A DNA stretch of 64,000 nt, from NCBI RefSeq assembly GCF_947172395.1, contig NC_069104.1, positions 7,033,355 to 7,097,354 of the forward strand, given 5' to 3'. The notes beneath the pieces were generated by a model that made no database searches, was not told the origin of the DNA, and was given only the letters and a program-made list of their open reading frames with translations. This DNA comes from Bicyclus anynana (Eukaryota; Arthropoda; Insecta; Lepidoptera; Nymphalidae). A program made the translations under genes and the position numbers. Positions 10,913-25,900 of this stretch are shown here, piece after piece (position 1 is the first letter of the stretch; every line of letters begins with the position of its first letter).

Positions 10913-13900
10913 GTGAGTCGAGATTAAATATTTTAACCATAGCTCTTATTCGCACGAGACTTTTTTTGATGGACGTTAAAAAAGCGTTCAAATACAACAA
11001 ATGCATTCCCAAGTATATGTTCACACGACAGCGTTTTTTAAACACAACGCTTTTTTTTCGAGCATTGTTGCAGTTTCAATTTTGGGCGTTGGAAATAGAC
11101 CTTCATTTCAACTTTATAGTACATTTAGACGCTTTTTAACGTCCGTTAAAAAAACTCTCGTGCGATTGAGGGCTTAATGTGATTCCTTGTCAAATGACAG
11201 TTCTCTTGTTGAGTGTCTTGTTTTATTTGATTATGTGGTGTCAATGTTAGAAGAGTCATGGTCATCAGTGGTAAGACTGTTTAGCGCAAAAGAGACATAT
11301 TTACTTTCTTAAAAAGAATCTCTCTTTTTTAACCGACTTCAAAAAGGAGGAGGTTCTCAATTCGGTCGGTATTTTTTTTTTTTTTTTTTCGTTGGTCATT
11401 CCGTAATGTGAATGTTTACGCTAAAGTTCTACTAAGTGCATCCATTACTGTACTGACACTGTCTCGATCTCATGTCACCTTGATATCCAAAATGTCTTTT
11501 GTCTCTCTTTAAATGTATCGTTTGCGATCTTTACTTCCTTTTCCATATTATAAGCGCCTTATCGGAACTAGCTTTGTTCTTTTTTCGTTTAATATTGGAC
11601 TTAAATCTCCCAATCCGTTCTGTTTCGTTAAAGTTTTAAGTGTCTATTACTACACTGATAATGTCTGATTCATGGATAGTGCAGCCTAAGCGCTTTATGT
11701 TCTGTGGTCTGGACATAATATTTACTGTAAACGTTGATTTATCTCCCAAGTAAAAAAATTGTATTCTCTATAACTATGTCGTCGTCATCAACCCATATTC
11801 GGCTCACTGCTGAGCTCGAGTCTCCTCTCAGAATGAGAGGGGTTAGGCCAATAGTCCACCACGCTGGCCCAATGCGGATTGGCAGACTTCACACACGCAG
11901 AGAATTAAGATAATTCTCTGGTATGCAGGTTTCCTCACGATGTTTTCCTTCACCGATTGAGACACGTGATATTTAGTTTCTTAAAATGCACACAACTGAA
12001 AAGTTGGAGGTGCATGCCCCGGACAGGATTCGAACCCACACCCTCCGGAATCGGAGGCAGAGGTCATATCCACTGGGCTATCACTGCTCTCTATAACTAT
12101 GTACTAAAAGTTTATGCAAAAATGCGATGTTTTCTTTATCTTTAAATGTATTATGCTTCCCTTTAAATTTCATTATCTCTTGATCATTCAGATTCATTCA
12201 ACGCGTTGTTCTCAAAAAAAATCGCATTTTGTATTATAAAAATGTTCTCGCGAATTACTTTGGTTATTACTGCGAATCCAAAGTTGACAGTACCAGAGTC
12301 TTTGTCAGTGAGAGAGACTTTAGGGTCACGAATTTAAAATTAATTCGAAGATCTCAAAGCAATTTGATTGCGGCAATTACTTGCGTATAATATAATGTTT
12401 ATTTCGTCGTCACTGATTGTGTCTTCAAAGTTTTATACTTTCTCTTGTTGAGGAAACGAATGTCCAGAAACAAAGAATGCTTTTAATAAAGTCGTTTTTA
12501 TATGATGGAACTTGATGATTTTATTACGGATAATGCACGAAATGTCTTGCTGTGATGTCGCTTGTAATTTATTACACGAATTCTCTCCGTATACATTTCT
12601 TTGAATATAAATTACAGAAATGTTATTATAATAAACTTAATGTAAAGAGGTAAAGTTTAATAATGTAAAGTTCCTAAGCCTAAGGTTGCCTGGAAGAGAT
12701 CGCTACTAAGCGATAAGGCCGCCTTTTGTATTCTACTTTTTCTTGTGTTTCTGTTTTGCTTGTTTTCTTTTATTTTTGTGGTGTACAAATAAAGTGTATT
12801 AAATAAATAAATAAAGTTTGTGGTATTGTTGGGGGTAATCTCTGGATCTACTGAATCGATTTTGAATATTCTTTTACTAATATAAAGCCACGTTATTTAC
12901 AAGTGTCAATCCCAGTATTCCCAGTGGAACGTGAACCTTTAGGATGAAACCCCGGTGCATCTGTTAGTACTGAACATAGTTAATTTTTGTTTAAGAGCCG
13001 TGATAGCCCAGTGGATATGACCCGTCTGACTCCGGAGGGTGTAGGTTCGAATCCGGTCCGTGGCATGCATTTAAGTTGTGTGCATTTTAAGACATTAAAA
13101 ATCACATGTCTCAAACGGTGAAGGAAAAACATCGCGAGGAAACCGGCATAACTGAGAATTCTTAATTATCTACGTGTGTAAATCCGCATTGGGCCAGCGT
13201 GGTGGACTATTGCCCTAACCCCTCTTATTCTGAACAGTGAGCCGAAAATGGTTGCTAATGAATGAATGACCGTGTTTATAATATTTTATCTTTTGGGAGA
13301 GATAATTCATCATCATCATCATGTCAGCCGATGGATTGACTGCAGGACATAGGTTTTTTGTAGGGACTTCCAAACATCACGATACTGAGCCACCTGGTGA
13401 TAATTGGTTTCGTATATTTTTAACTTTATTAAAAAAAAAAAACTTAATTCAGTAGTTTGTCTGTATGCCTCTCATCGTTTCCTTATACCAAACCGACATA
13501 ATCGCTTTCGAATTTACAATATTAGTGGGAGTTTTATCAGTATGGATTTAAGTTCAAGTGACATTTACAACCGATGATAAATTCTTCTTTATACAGTCTT
13601 TATACTTTTATTCAAATACGTTTTTACTTCTATATTAAGATGTTCGATCGTTTATGGGACATCTCAGTCTCGTTATTGTATTACTGTGTTACTTCTCATG
13701 ACATCGTTATGGTGGTTTATATGGAAGCACAGAATGAGGATTGAAAAAAATGGTTTCCATAACGGCTTGAAATGATTTCTGTTGCTTTGTGTAATTAGCA
13801 TCAGCCCCATGAGACTTTGTCTTTAACTATGGCACAGTAAATACAGTAGTTCAACTTCATACTAGAGGATCCTACCCTACGCACCTCAAACTCGCGGCGC

Positions 13901-16900
13901 GCTTGCGGTGCAGACAGTCGCGACTGTGCCATGACGATTGACAAACGCACGGTGTATTGGTTTTTTTAATTATGACGTGTAGGAAATACTGTGCTGTTTT
14001 TGGTTGCATAGATATATATCTTTACTCTGCTATGGGTTTCATAAGAAATCTAAGGCTGCCAGTCCACCAAAGCGGAGCGAGCCAGCGGAGAGAAATGGAG
14101 AAATATTAACTAATAGGATTGCACAAAATCTCCGGACCTCTTAAGTAGACAGGGACTAAAAACCGGTAAGCGGAGCGGTTAACTAAATTAAATAAATTAA
14201 ATTTAACATATTTTATTTATTTAACATAGTCTACAACTCCGCTCCGCAACTTCGCACCGCTCCGGTGGACACACACAGTACCTACTCAATTCCGCTCCGC
14301 ATTAATCCGTTTCTCCGCTTCGCTCCCTCGCTGCGCTTTGGTGGACAGGCAGCCTAAAACTTGGGCGATGGAGTTTCTCTGTGTGATCGAATCAGAAATG
14401 AGAAGATCCACAGAACCTAAGTTAACCCACATATCATGAGTCGCGAAGCTTAAGTGGCAATGTTTGGGTATCAAGGTGTTGGAATGGCGACCAGCAAATG
14501 CTGTATTGGTCGCCATCCCATCAGGTGGGCGACATCAACCAAGTCGCAGGGAATCGCTGGACGCAGGCGGCTTAGAACCGTGGTGATGGAAGTCCATCAA
14601 AGTCCAAAGTCAAAATTCATTTATTTTAATTACGTCAGGTACTGTTATTAGATAATGGTGATAGTTAAAGTCGAAAACTTAAAATCGACTAATGTGATGA
14701 AATGATGAAATGAGCCGTTTCTCGTTGAAGAGCGGAAGGCTCATTGTAGGATGTGTTTCTAGCAATATAGTTTGCAAGGTGATGTTCTTTTGTAGGTGAT
14801 AGTTTTTCAATTAACTTTTATACGTCATCGTTCCTTCTATTATTAAAAAAAAAATTGTCTTATGTGTTTTTATAACTGTCTGATGTCCTACTGTTAAAGT
14901 AATTTAATTATGATAATGATAATAAAGCTACCAGGTTACATTTTAAAGATAAATGTTTGTTATCATCTGATAGCTAAATGATTGGTAATTTAAATTACTT
15001 TTTTATCAAGAAATCCTATTTTCTTGCTTCCTTTGATCTAGAGCAGATATGTCATATGTAATAAATAGATGCTTAAATATGTGGCCCCAATGTTTTTATT
15101 AACATCCGGAGGCATTGACGGCCTCCGTGGCGCAGTGGTATGCGCGGTGGATTTACAAAACGGAGGTCCTGGGTTCAATCCCCGGCTGGGTAGATTGAGA
15201 TTTTCTTAATTTGTTCAGGTCTGGCTGGTGGGAGGCTTCGGCCGCGGTTAGTTACCACCCTACCGGCAAAGACGTACCGCCAAGCGATTTAGCGTTCCGG
15301 TACGATGCCCTGTAGAAACCGAAAGGGGTGTGGATTTTCTTCCTCCTCCTAACAAGTTAGTCCGCTTCCATCTTAGACTGCATCATCACTTACCATCAGG
15401 TGAGATTGTAGTCAAGGGCTAACTTGTAAAGAATAAAAAAAAAAAAAAACATCGGTGCTACTAGAGCATCTATACTCGTATTTTATACAAATGATAACGA
15501 ACACTATAAGATATTAATGATGATGATAAGAGACGGCTTAACGTACTGTCTGAGGCATCATCATTTCATCACCAATCTTCCACAGGGCTGATACTCAGAA
15601 TATCCCGAAACTCAATATTTTAAGACCCAGGGGACTAACCCAGGACTTCCCAATCCGAAGCCACTAACAAACCACTGAATCAAAGACACTGTTAAGTAAT
15701 CTTAGTACAAATACATTAAACTGGTCGAAAGTGTGCGCCAGATAAAGTTGATAATTCTGTTTGTCCCTCACCCTAACAGATTATACAGAAAACGAAACGA
15801 TTTAGTCCGAGAGCTGGTGAACGTTTTTGGTTAGGTATTTGGGTTAAAGCTGAAAACTTTTCCTGTACCTCTTATCCACCCTAGCGCAGAAAAAAGGCCT
15901 GCTGGCCCATTCACTAACTTTGTTATTTTAGCTACCAATATAATTTTTATTTTTTTGTATTCCCATTGTTAACGAAAATCTTCATGGCAAAAAAACTCGT
16001 TACTTTGCCAGATGCTTGCAAAACTATTTTGCAAAAAAGATTTAAAAACCTGACTGCCTCATTAAATTTTTATATTAAAGGTATATTTATTTTAAAGGTT
16101 AATACAATTTCAGATTGCTTCTAGGATATTTCTTGATAAAAATCCCTAATACTCACCAGGCAGATCTCTAGTTATGCGTTAGGTTAGGTTAGGTTTATAT
16201 ATAAGAGAATCACAGAACATATTTTCAGCTTGCTTGCTTGCTCAAGTTCCTACCTAAAAATGTTGACCAGCTCTTGGTATTTTTTGAGTCGTTCACCTGT
16301 TTGACAAGTTGATATAAGATAGGGTTTGTTATCAGTGGAACAGGTTCATAACGGATTCATTCCGTTCAGTACTTAAGAATGTATCCTTATTTATTACCTA
16401 CATTATTTTATTTGTATACGTATGTAGTTTAGCTTCAGTTGCAAAAGCTTTTTTATTATACTTGGAACTTTCAAGTGAAGGTTTTTGGAGAAAGCAAAAT
16501 GACTTTGATAATGGATCCCAGACTCTGTCGCTATGGGTCTCATAAGGCTCAAATTCATTCAGCGGATGATGAAGTGAGCTTTGCTTAGAGTTTCCGCGTG
16601 ATCGAATCAGAAATGTATATCCGTGGTGTCACCTGGATGAGGGTATCTGCTGAAAATCAGTGATGCATGCTCCAGCAATTGCTTGGATCATGCAGCAAAA
16701 TACTGAGCTGGTACCTGTTCCTGGTCCGTCGTGATATGGTTAAAACAATGGATGCTCAGAACGAGTGAAGGCTTTTTTGCATTGCCACAACGCGTTGAGA
16801 TCGAATAGATGTCAGCTACGACACGAATTTCGCTATTTGGTCTTTCTGTAATTGCCACCATGCGTCGTGCGTGTATCCATTAGAGCCATAACACGCCATG

Positions 16901-19900
16901 TGGATGTTTTACTGTGACCACAATGCCTTATGAGATTTTTTTCCGCTCACTGAGCGTTTTCGATCTTTGAGCGTAACATATATATAAATATTTAATTCAA
17001 TTAACATAAACCTTAATTATTATTGCGTTGAACACGCACGTAAAACGCACAACGCAAAAACATCTTCCCGGTAAGAGGCCATAATATACGGAGACGATTC
17101 CAATAAATAACTTCTCGCTCATTAAAATCTGGATGTGGCATAAATCTTACGCTCATAACACTAAAACTTATAAAAGATTTTTAATTAATAAATTACTGTA
17201 CTTTTTTATTAACATAAGTGCACGTAAAATCACTCTTACGATACATCGTTTTTGAGCAAATTTTGATCTTCTCTTTAAGTGTCACTTTGAAAATTTTATG
17301 ATTTTTATGAAGTTTATGATTTTATGGTTTAATTTTCTGCTAAATGATACTCGGGTAAAATCCAAGAGATAGTATAGAACAAAAAGCATTAGATAAGATT
17401 TTTTAAAAAATGAAGATCTATTAGATTTATTTGTCTATTTTGGTAAAACACTATAAAATAGGCAAGCAGTGCAGAGGTCTTTAGGTCAAGTCTAGACCTA
17501 CTGAATTAATAATTCCGTAAGTATTTCGTTTGAGTAAGAAATTAAGTAAAATGGGATCAGAAGTACTCTAATGAATACTAACTGAGTAACCTCGTTTAGA
17601 TTTGTGTTAATTGGTTTTGGTCGATTAGGTAGAGTACAGTCACACAAAAGCAAAGGTTAACGCACTAAATGTATATATAGATAAAGCATAACAATTAAAT
17701 AAAAGTTAAAAAAATACAATTCGTTCTAATGTGATGGAGCATGTGAAGTCAGTGGCTGACATAATAAAAAAAATATATTTAATAAAAATCACAATGTTTA
17801 TTATTATATTTTTGTAGTGTACAAAATACCTAAATAATGGTGTTAAATAACCATAAGGTATTATGACGTACTCTCTCAGAAAGAGAGGGGTTAGGCCAAT
17901 GGGCTACCACGCTGGCCCAATGCAGATTGGCAGACTTCACACACAAGAAAATTCTCTGGTATGCAGGTTTCCTCACGATGTTTTCCTTCACCGTTTGAGA
18001 CACGGAAAAGTTAGAGGTGCATGTCCCGGACTGGATTCGAACCTACGCCCTCCGGAATCGGAGGCATAGATCATATCAATTGAGCTATCACGGCTCTCCG
18101 AACATAGAATCCTGGAATTAAGGCTTTTTACCGGGAATGGAAACAATCGTCGGAGCTAATCGGAACGCTGGCCGGTATAACGGGACCCGCGGCCACTATT
18201 GCATACTAACCACTTGCTAGAATTGAACCAACGATGCTATCTCGGTTCGTATGGTGTGAATGTTGGTTAATTAGTGCACTCTGTACACTTTGTGCTAATG
18301 CAGTAATGTAAGCTGCACTTACTAGTTGCTGTAGAGAATTTCGAAACTGCCTCTTGACTGTGTTAGATGTTGATTCGAGATGTCCTTATCAGATTGTTGC
18401 ATATGTCACCGTAAAATTGTAAATACTGTTAGTTTATAATCTATCTCGCGAGATTGTAAACTGTCGATATATTGTGAGCCGAAATAATTTAACGTGTTAT
18501 TCAGTAGATTGTACCTAAAAAAATACCTAATCTAACTTAATTATTGGTTTCTGAGCCTTTTAGGACTATGTATGGAGTTCACTATCTATCACAATTCACA
18601 ATCTCGCGAGATTTTTTTTGAGTATTTACAATTTTACGGTGACAAATATAATAAAAATAATCTATAAGTTTTTCATCAATTACAACCCATATTCGGCTCA
18701 CTGCTGAACACGAGTCCGCCATTAGTCGGTTTGTCTTCACTTGTCGCATGTTAGCTGTGATAGCCCAGTGGATATGATCTCTGCCTCCAATTCCGGAGAG
18801 TGTGGGTTCGAATACGTCGGTCCGGGGCATGCACCTCCAACTTTTCAGTTGTGTGCATTTTAAGAAATGAAATATCACGTGTCGGTGAATTAAAAACATA
18901 GTCAGGAAACCTGCATATCAGAGAATTGTCTTAATTCTCTGCGTGTGTGAATTCTGCCAATCTGCATTGGGCCAGCGTGGTGGTCTATTGGCCTAACCCC
19001 TCTCATTCTGAGAGGAGACTTGAGCTCAGCAGTGAGCCGAATATGGGTTGATAATATTGAGTCGCATGCGAGGTTGAAGGTTTACGGAGCCTGTTGACAG
19101 TGTGTGTCAACACTCATTTTTACCGCTCATGTGACCACTGCCACGAGCGTTTGCTTTCACTATAGTTAGTTCTTCCTTATCCCGTGTAACAAGAAGTAGA
19201 TAACTAAATAGGTGCTAAATATTCTAATAGCACCGGTGGTTAGGTAACCTAACGAGAGTCGTTCAAAACGCCTGCTTTGAATTCAATCATGAGCTAACTT
19301 TCACGAGATTAGCTCGCTAATTATATCATTATAACTGTAATCATATTGCCGAGACAGGGTTCTTGTTAAATTAGAATTTCGTGCATTTAATAAAAGTTTT
19401 CTGTTATAAGCCTTTTAAAGAGACTTTAAGATAGTTTTTACGGTGTTTTTCGATGCTACGAGTAAGTAGACACTTAGTGGCGAGGGATATGACTGATCAA
19501 AGGTGGTGCCAAGCCAGTGGTATGCACATTTAAGCCGTTTCTGAAAGAACCACCGGATTTTTTTTCTGAAAATCTATACTAATATATTATAAAGCTAAAG
19601 AGTTTGTTTGTTTGTTGATTAAACGCGGTAATCTCAGGAATTACTGTTCCAATTTGATAATAAATTCTGTCAGTGTTAGATAACTCATTTATCGAGGAAG
19701 GCTATTGGCTATATATTATCACGCTAAACCAATCGGCGCGGAGCACCAATGAAGAATGTTTCAAAATCGGGGGATTTTTCCTATTGAGAGCTTACGCTAC
19801 GTAAACGGTTAAAGTTTCGCGAAAATCATGTATGACGGAATTGTTCCCCTTTAAAAGTTCTAAAAAGTTCGCGACAGTTCCTGCGAGATTTGTGAAAAAC

Positions 19901-22900
19901 AGAAAACGCCGGACGAAGTCGCGGGCGCCCGCTAGTCTCCAAATATAAATGGCTGCAGTTGTAAATGAAATAAGCTACTTTTGGGAGACTTCTCAGTCTT
20001 TAAGACCCTCAAGTTAGATTAACCGGTATGATATATTGAAGGTTTACATTATTATTAATATAATCACGTCGTCTTAATCTAATGTTCTATTTTCCGTATT
20101 ATCTCAATGATGATGATTGATTATATCAGAAAAACCTGTTGCAATGTCGATCCGTGGGCGCAAATGTATCTTTGTGTAATGCGTTATGAAACCTGATTTA
20201 ATATGCAATGTACAAATACACAACTCTACGGTGTTAGTCAATTACGAGGCGTTTATTTATTAAATTAACTATACAATCACTGGCGCGGGGTTTTAGCCCC
20301 CCCCCCCCCCCCCCTAATTATTAACAGGATTTTAAGGTATATCGTTATAGATAGTCCAATCATGGAAAAGTATTTTAAAATAATGGTATTTTTACAAACA
20401 AAATAAAAGAAAAATGTTTGATAATATGGTTTGAATCATCACAACTTTAAAATTTTAAAAATTAGCTTTTTTGATAAAAGTAAAACAAAAATAAATCAGT
20501 AGAATTATAAACCAAACCTTTAGTAAATAAAATAATAAGAACGCCTTAGTACATAAACACAAAAAAAAACACATTTTTCAAAATCGACGGGTGTGGGAGT
20601 GCCCAATAAATCATCTTGTATTTATTATCTTTCTCCAGGTGAATTTGGCGTAGGTATTTACGTACTAAATAGAGATAAGACCGTACAAAAATACAGACAA
20701 ACGAAAAAAAAAACAAATTTATGTCTCATGTAAATAATAGAAAATAATTAAATTAAATAATTTTTACAATCCAATTGATAGTTTGGCAGATTAAAGCGTT
20801 TATACAAATAAACTTTTCTGCTTTAGATAATTTAATACGTAGGATGTTGGATGTCGAAATCGATTTGATAACAATAAAAAAATAGAATTAAATCGACACT
20901 CATTTAAGGAATAGAATTGTACTAATAGCTGGCCAATTCACTAACTTAGTTTTTATTAACAACCTATTTAAATAAACATCAAATTAATTGAGAAATTACA
21001 TCTACCTACTCGTACTGTATGATATCCACGAAGGGTTGTCAGTAGGCACCGGATGATATTTGTTACATTAAATCTCAATTTCGTATACTAACATTATGTC
21101 AACTAACATTTGTCAAATTTTGTGAATTATCCTTCTGCAATTCATACCCACATAGTACCTATTCCCATACAGATACCGGCCTCTGTTACACGCTTATAAT
21201 GTAGGTTAGCATAAGTATTTTTTTTTTAATCCGGTCCTTGTAGTAGAGGAACGATTTTTTTTTGTAGCGAATAAGCTACGATTATTCGCTACAAAAAAAA
21301 ATCGTTCCTCTTTTAATATTAATGTAGACGTACAGAATTTGATAAGTAAGATGTCGAAATCCATAAAAAACAGAATTAAGTAAATCAATACTTATTTCAG
21401 AAATATAATTGTATATGTGAACATATCTCGCCCATATATAATTAAGAATTATGTAGCTTGTCGACCTTTCCTACGTATTGTTGACCATATAACCATATGC
21501 TAATAAAATACACATAACGTAGCCATATTGAGGTTAAGTTGGTTTGCTTACCGATAAATTATAATAATCTATACAAATCCACATTTGGTATTTTGCGGAT
21601 TCTTGAGATTTCGATTGCCAAGTTGTTATTGGTTTTTATCTGTACATCTTTCACCTATCGACATCCGTCGAAATAGAGCGTAAGTAGGTACTTTGAGAGT
21701 ACTAAATTTTATCTTTAATTTCAAGTTTCCGACTTTAATTACCACCATTAAATAAACCACCCTTAAAGTATTAATTAAAGTAACCTGTGATTTACCACTA
21801 TTAAATCATGACATACCTTGAGGTTTCAAAAGTGCTAAGCCTAATTGAAATGAAAGATTTTTGAATTTTATCGTTATGACGGCCTCCGTGGCGCAGTGGT
21901 ATGCTTGGTGGATTTACATGACGGAGATCCTGGGTTCGATCCCCGGCTGGGTCAATTAAGGTTTTCTTAATTGGTCCAGGTCTGGCTGGTGGGAGGCTTC
22001 GACCATGGCTAGTTACCACCCTACCGACAAAGACGTACCGCCAAGCGATTTAGCGTTCCGGTACGATTTCGTGTGGAAACCGAAAGGTGTGTGGATTTTC
22101 ATCCTCCTCCTAACAAGTACGCCCGCTTCCATCTTAGACTGCATCATCACTTACCATCAGGTGAGATTGTAGTCAAGGGCTAACTTGTAGAAAAAAAAAT
22201 ATCTTCTTATTCCCACGTCCTAATAAACTAAAAGCAATAAAATTAAAAAACAAGTCACATAAAATTAAATATAAAAAACAAAAAATGATATCTAAAAAAT
22301 TACAAAAAAAAAATTGCATTATTAAAGATTACAATACAATAACAATTAAAATATTATGTTATTTATATTATTACATAATAAGTCAATTATTAATTAATTA
22401 ATTATGATGATGATGATTCGTTTTAGATAACATAAGAAGAATATTATATTGTTGCATGTATGGCAGTTGGATGAACATGCTATATCTCAGAATAGTCGTT
22501 CCAACCTCCAACATAATGAGTACCTACCTACAAAGCCTCAAATCGTTCGAAATTCTGTGTAAATAGGCGGCGATCATCAAAGAGACGCAATGTCAGTATC
22601 ATGTACAATTTACTGTGTAACCAGTATGGAACACTCAAGCGGCCATTACGCAGGTACTTGGTACCTCAACTCACTCCGAGTAAACTACCATTAAAATGAG
22701 TTTTATTTTATTATGTAACTAGCAGAAAGACGCCCGCAAACCTATAGCTTGGTATAATAGGGATGATGACAGTTTATAAATTGTATATAAATTAAGAGTA
22801 TGCTAATAGTAAAGACTTGAACAAAGACTTCCAGCTACTCGACGTTACGAATACAGTGAGAAGACTTAAACGGACCAAACCATTTGAGTTAGTGTTTAGT

Positions 22901-25900
22901 GACTAGTGATAGTGTAGTGTTAAGTACTACATGGAAGATCACGTGAACAAAGTGACCTAAATAGCAAATTCGTACTTTACAACAGAGAAAAAAAAAGTAG
23001 GTAAAGCAATTTTGTAGAAGTAACAGGGTAATCTGCGATCATTACTTTCGGAGCTACAGGGATTTAAAGGGTCATACTTGCGGCACTGCCATGGATCGCT
23101 GACAAATGCCACATACAAAATGGTACGAATGAATGACGTCGTCGATCTTATTGACCCGAGAGTTTCATAAAAATCAATATAATCAAATCATGTCACGTCC
23201 CCATTAGGCTTCCTAATCTGTTTGTAAAAACCTCATGGAAAATCTTATACTTTGATTCTCGTTGGTCCAGTGACCTCAGTTTGTTAGCCTATGACCGCTC
23301 TGGCGTAGTTGGTAGTGCTGTAGTTCTCAACTAAGGAGTCCTGAGTTTGAGTCCCAGCTCGGGTCTGTTTAGGATTTTATAATTTCTAAATTACTTAGGT
23401 CTAGTAGGCCTACTGGAAAAGACGTACCGCCAAACGATTTAGCGTTTCGGTACGATGCCAAAACCGTCAGAGGTATGGGTTATACTTGTATCTCTTCCAA
23501 GTGAGCCTGTTTCCATCTTAGACTGCATCGTCACTTACCATCAGGTGAGATCGCCAGACAAGGGCTAACTTGTTATTGAATAAGGTATGTGTGTGTAAAC
23601 TATTGTTTAAATACCATTCATTGAACTGTCGTTTAGTTTTTTTTATAAATAACGTTATTCTAAGCTAACAAAGAACTATTATGAGCTATGTGATAAATGC
23701 TATAATTATATAAAGCAAGTATAAGTACAACATAACCGGTTTTATTTTATTCTCAGTTCAGCGCATTTGGACATCCGTCAAAGCTTTTTGTTTGTATACT
23801 TAGCGGTATGTTTAAATTAATGCGTAGACAATTTATTATGTCAAGGTCTGATATTTGAGGAGGTATATACTTCTACGAAATGCAATGGCATGCAGGGTTT
23901 AGCTAAGCAAATTACTGTGAGTTTTGATGCTATATTTTATGAAGACAGTTTTGCTTTGTATATGGTAGTGAACAGACGTTGGATATGCGTGTAGTTGTGT
24001 TAAACTAAAGCAGAAACATCATCATCATATCAGCAGATGGACGTCCACTGCAGGACATAGGCCTTTTGTAGGGACTTCCAAACATTACAATCCTGAGCAG
24101 CCTGCATTCAGCGAATCCCTGCGACTCGCTTGATGTCGTCAGACCACCAGAGGGTCGACCAACACTGGAATTTCATGTGCGGGGTTGCGATTCTAGCTTC
24201 GCGACTCGTTGAGCTATGAAACCCATAGTTAGCGACCAAGGCTCGGAAGCATAGGTCATCACTAGTAACACTATTCGAAGATTTTGTCTTCCGTCACTGA
24301 GGAATTTTGGACGAAAAGACATCGCGAAGTTTCCCGAATGCTGCCCAGCCGAGTTGGATTCGGCGGTTTACCTCTTTCTCGAAATTGGACCTACCTAACA
24401 GAACCATATGTCTAATAATAATAACTAACCACGGAATAACCGAATGACTGCAAATATACTCGAGTGGGGTCACAATGAAAGGGAGGGTTTTCAAAATTTT
24501 CAATTTTATGTTCAGTGGCGGATTTACAAATTTGCCGCCAGTAGCAGCCAGTATTGAATTTTTGCAGCCCCTACTGAACTTAGTATTCGATGGGTTCGCA
24601 ATCAATACAATTAGCTTAAATTGTGTCAATAACATTGCGAGTTTTAATATTTTAGTCAGACTGTATAGCATGCATAGGACTAAAATACTAAATTTCGTTA
24701 CATTTTCTTTATTTCTGTAGAAAATAAAGATTTTTGGGTTAAATTTGCCGCCCCCTAAAATCTACCGCCCTAGGATCCAGCCTACTTAGCTTACTGGTAA
24801 ATCCACCACTGTTTATGTTATTATTTTCGTATTGACAAGTTACCGTTTGATTGCTATTGCAAAAATATATATAAAAATAAGAATATTATTGCAATAGCAT
24901 AGATAAGTGATGATCCTGTCTATGATGTTATAGGTAGAAAAAAATCTTATATCTATATATTATATATATATATATATATATATCTATATATTATATTTCT
25001 AATCATTCTATTAGTATTCACTGAAGTCTATGTCCCTAGAGTCTAGAGTCTAGACATAAACACCTGAGATCGCAGTATTCTCTCGAGATGAGTCTGACAT
25101 GTGCTCAAGGTGACATTCTCAAGGCGAGACGATTTCTAGCAAATAAATAATAGTAGGAAAGGCCGGGATGCTAAATTTGTAGTTATTAAAACATCATAAG
25201 GACCGATTACATTTGGTAGATTAAATGATAGGAAGAGTAAATGGTTATTTACTTTTTTCGCTTTTAGCGGTAAAAAAAAAACTACAGACTAAAAGCAATT
25301 TTTATTACTTTGGCTTACTGAAATTGACACAAAATTTTAGCGAATAAGGGATTATTTCCTTCAAAAGAAGTAAAAAATTAATCGCGCTCGTAATTTGAGA
25401 ACTAAGGGTTTTATTTTGTAACTTTAGGAGCCCCTAATTCCATTACATTACGTTCAAACGATTTTCGATATGCACAACTTCTAGTAATTAATTAACCTAC
25501 TATATCCATATCTGACGTGCTGGTTGAGTATTTCTGAACTTAGTATTTTTTCGTTTGCCCTAAACATACCCACCAATATTAAGGGCTCATACTTTGTGGA
25601 GGTACTCAACAACGTGCAAGGTATAGTCCCTTATGTTTATCTGCCGCGCTTGAGTAACTGCAAAAATCTCCTCTTCGGCTCCCATACTATAATGACTTAA
25701 TTAAATTTAATCACTATTGCACGGTTTGTAATAATACAGTGACAGTGACTGCAACTCCCTTATGTTTATCTGTCGCGCTCGAGTAACTGCAAAAATCCCC
25801 TCTTCGGCTCCAATACTATAATGATTTAATTTAATTTAATCACTATTGCACGGTTTGTATTAACAGTAAGTTAAAAGACTGCACACAGTTACTCGTATTT

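Noticed and set aside
13308..13330. CAT/ATG trinucleotide runs as independent microsatellites
   Set aside because: Most are the 3' tails of RTE-type LINEs and SINEs, so they are annotated with those elements.
16179..16197. TTAGG repeats, the insect telomere unit
   Set aside because: Only three units. Short TTAGGTTAGG strings are common in insect DNA and also appear near 8620.
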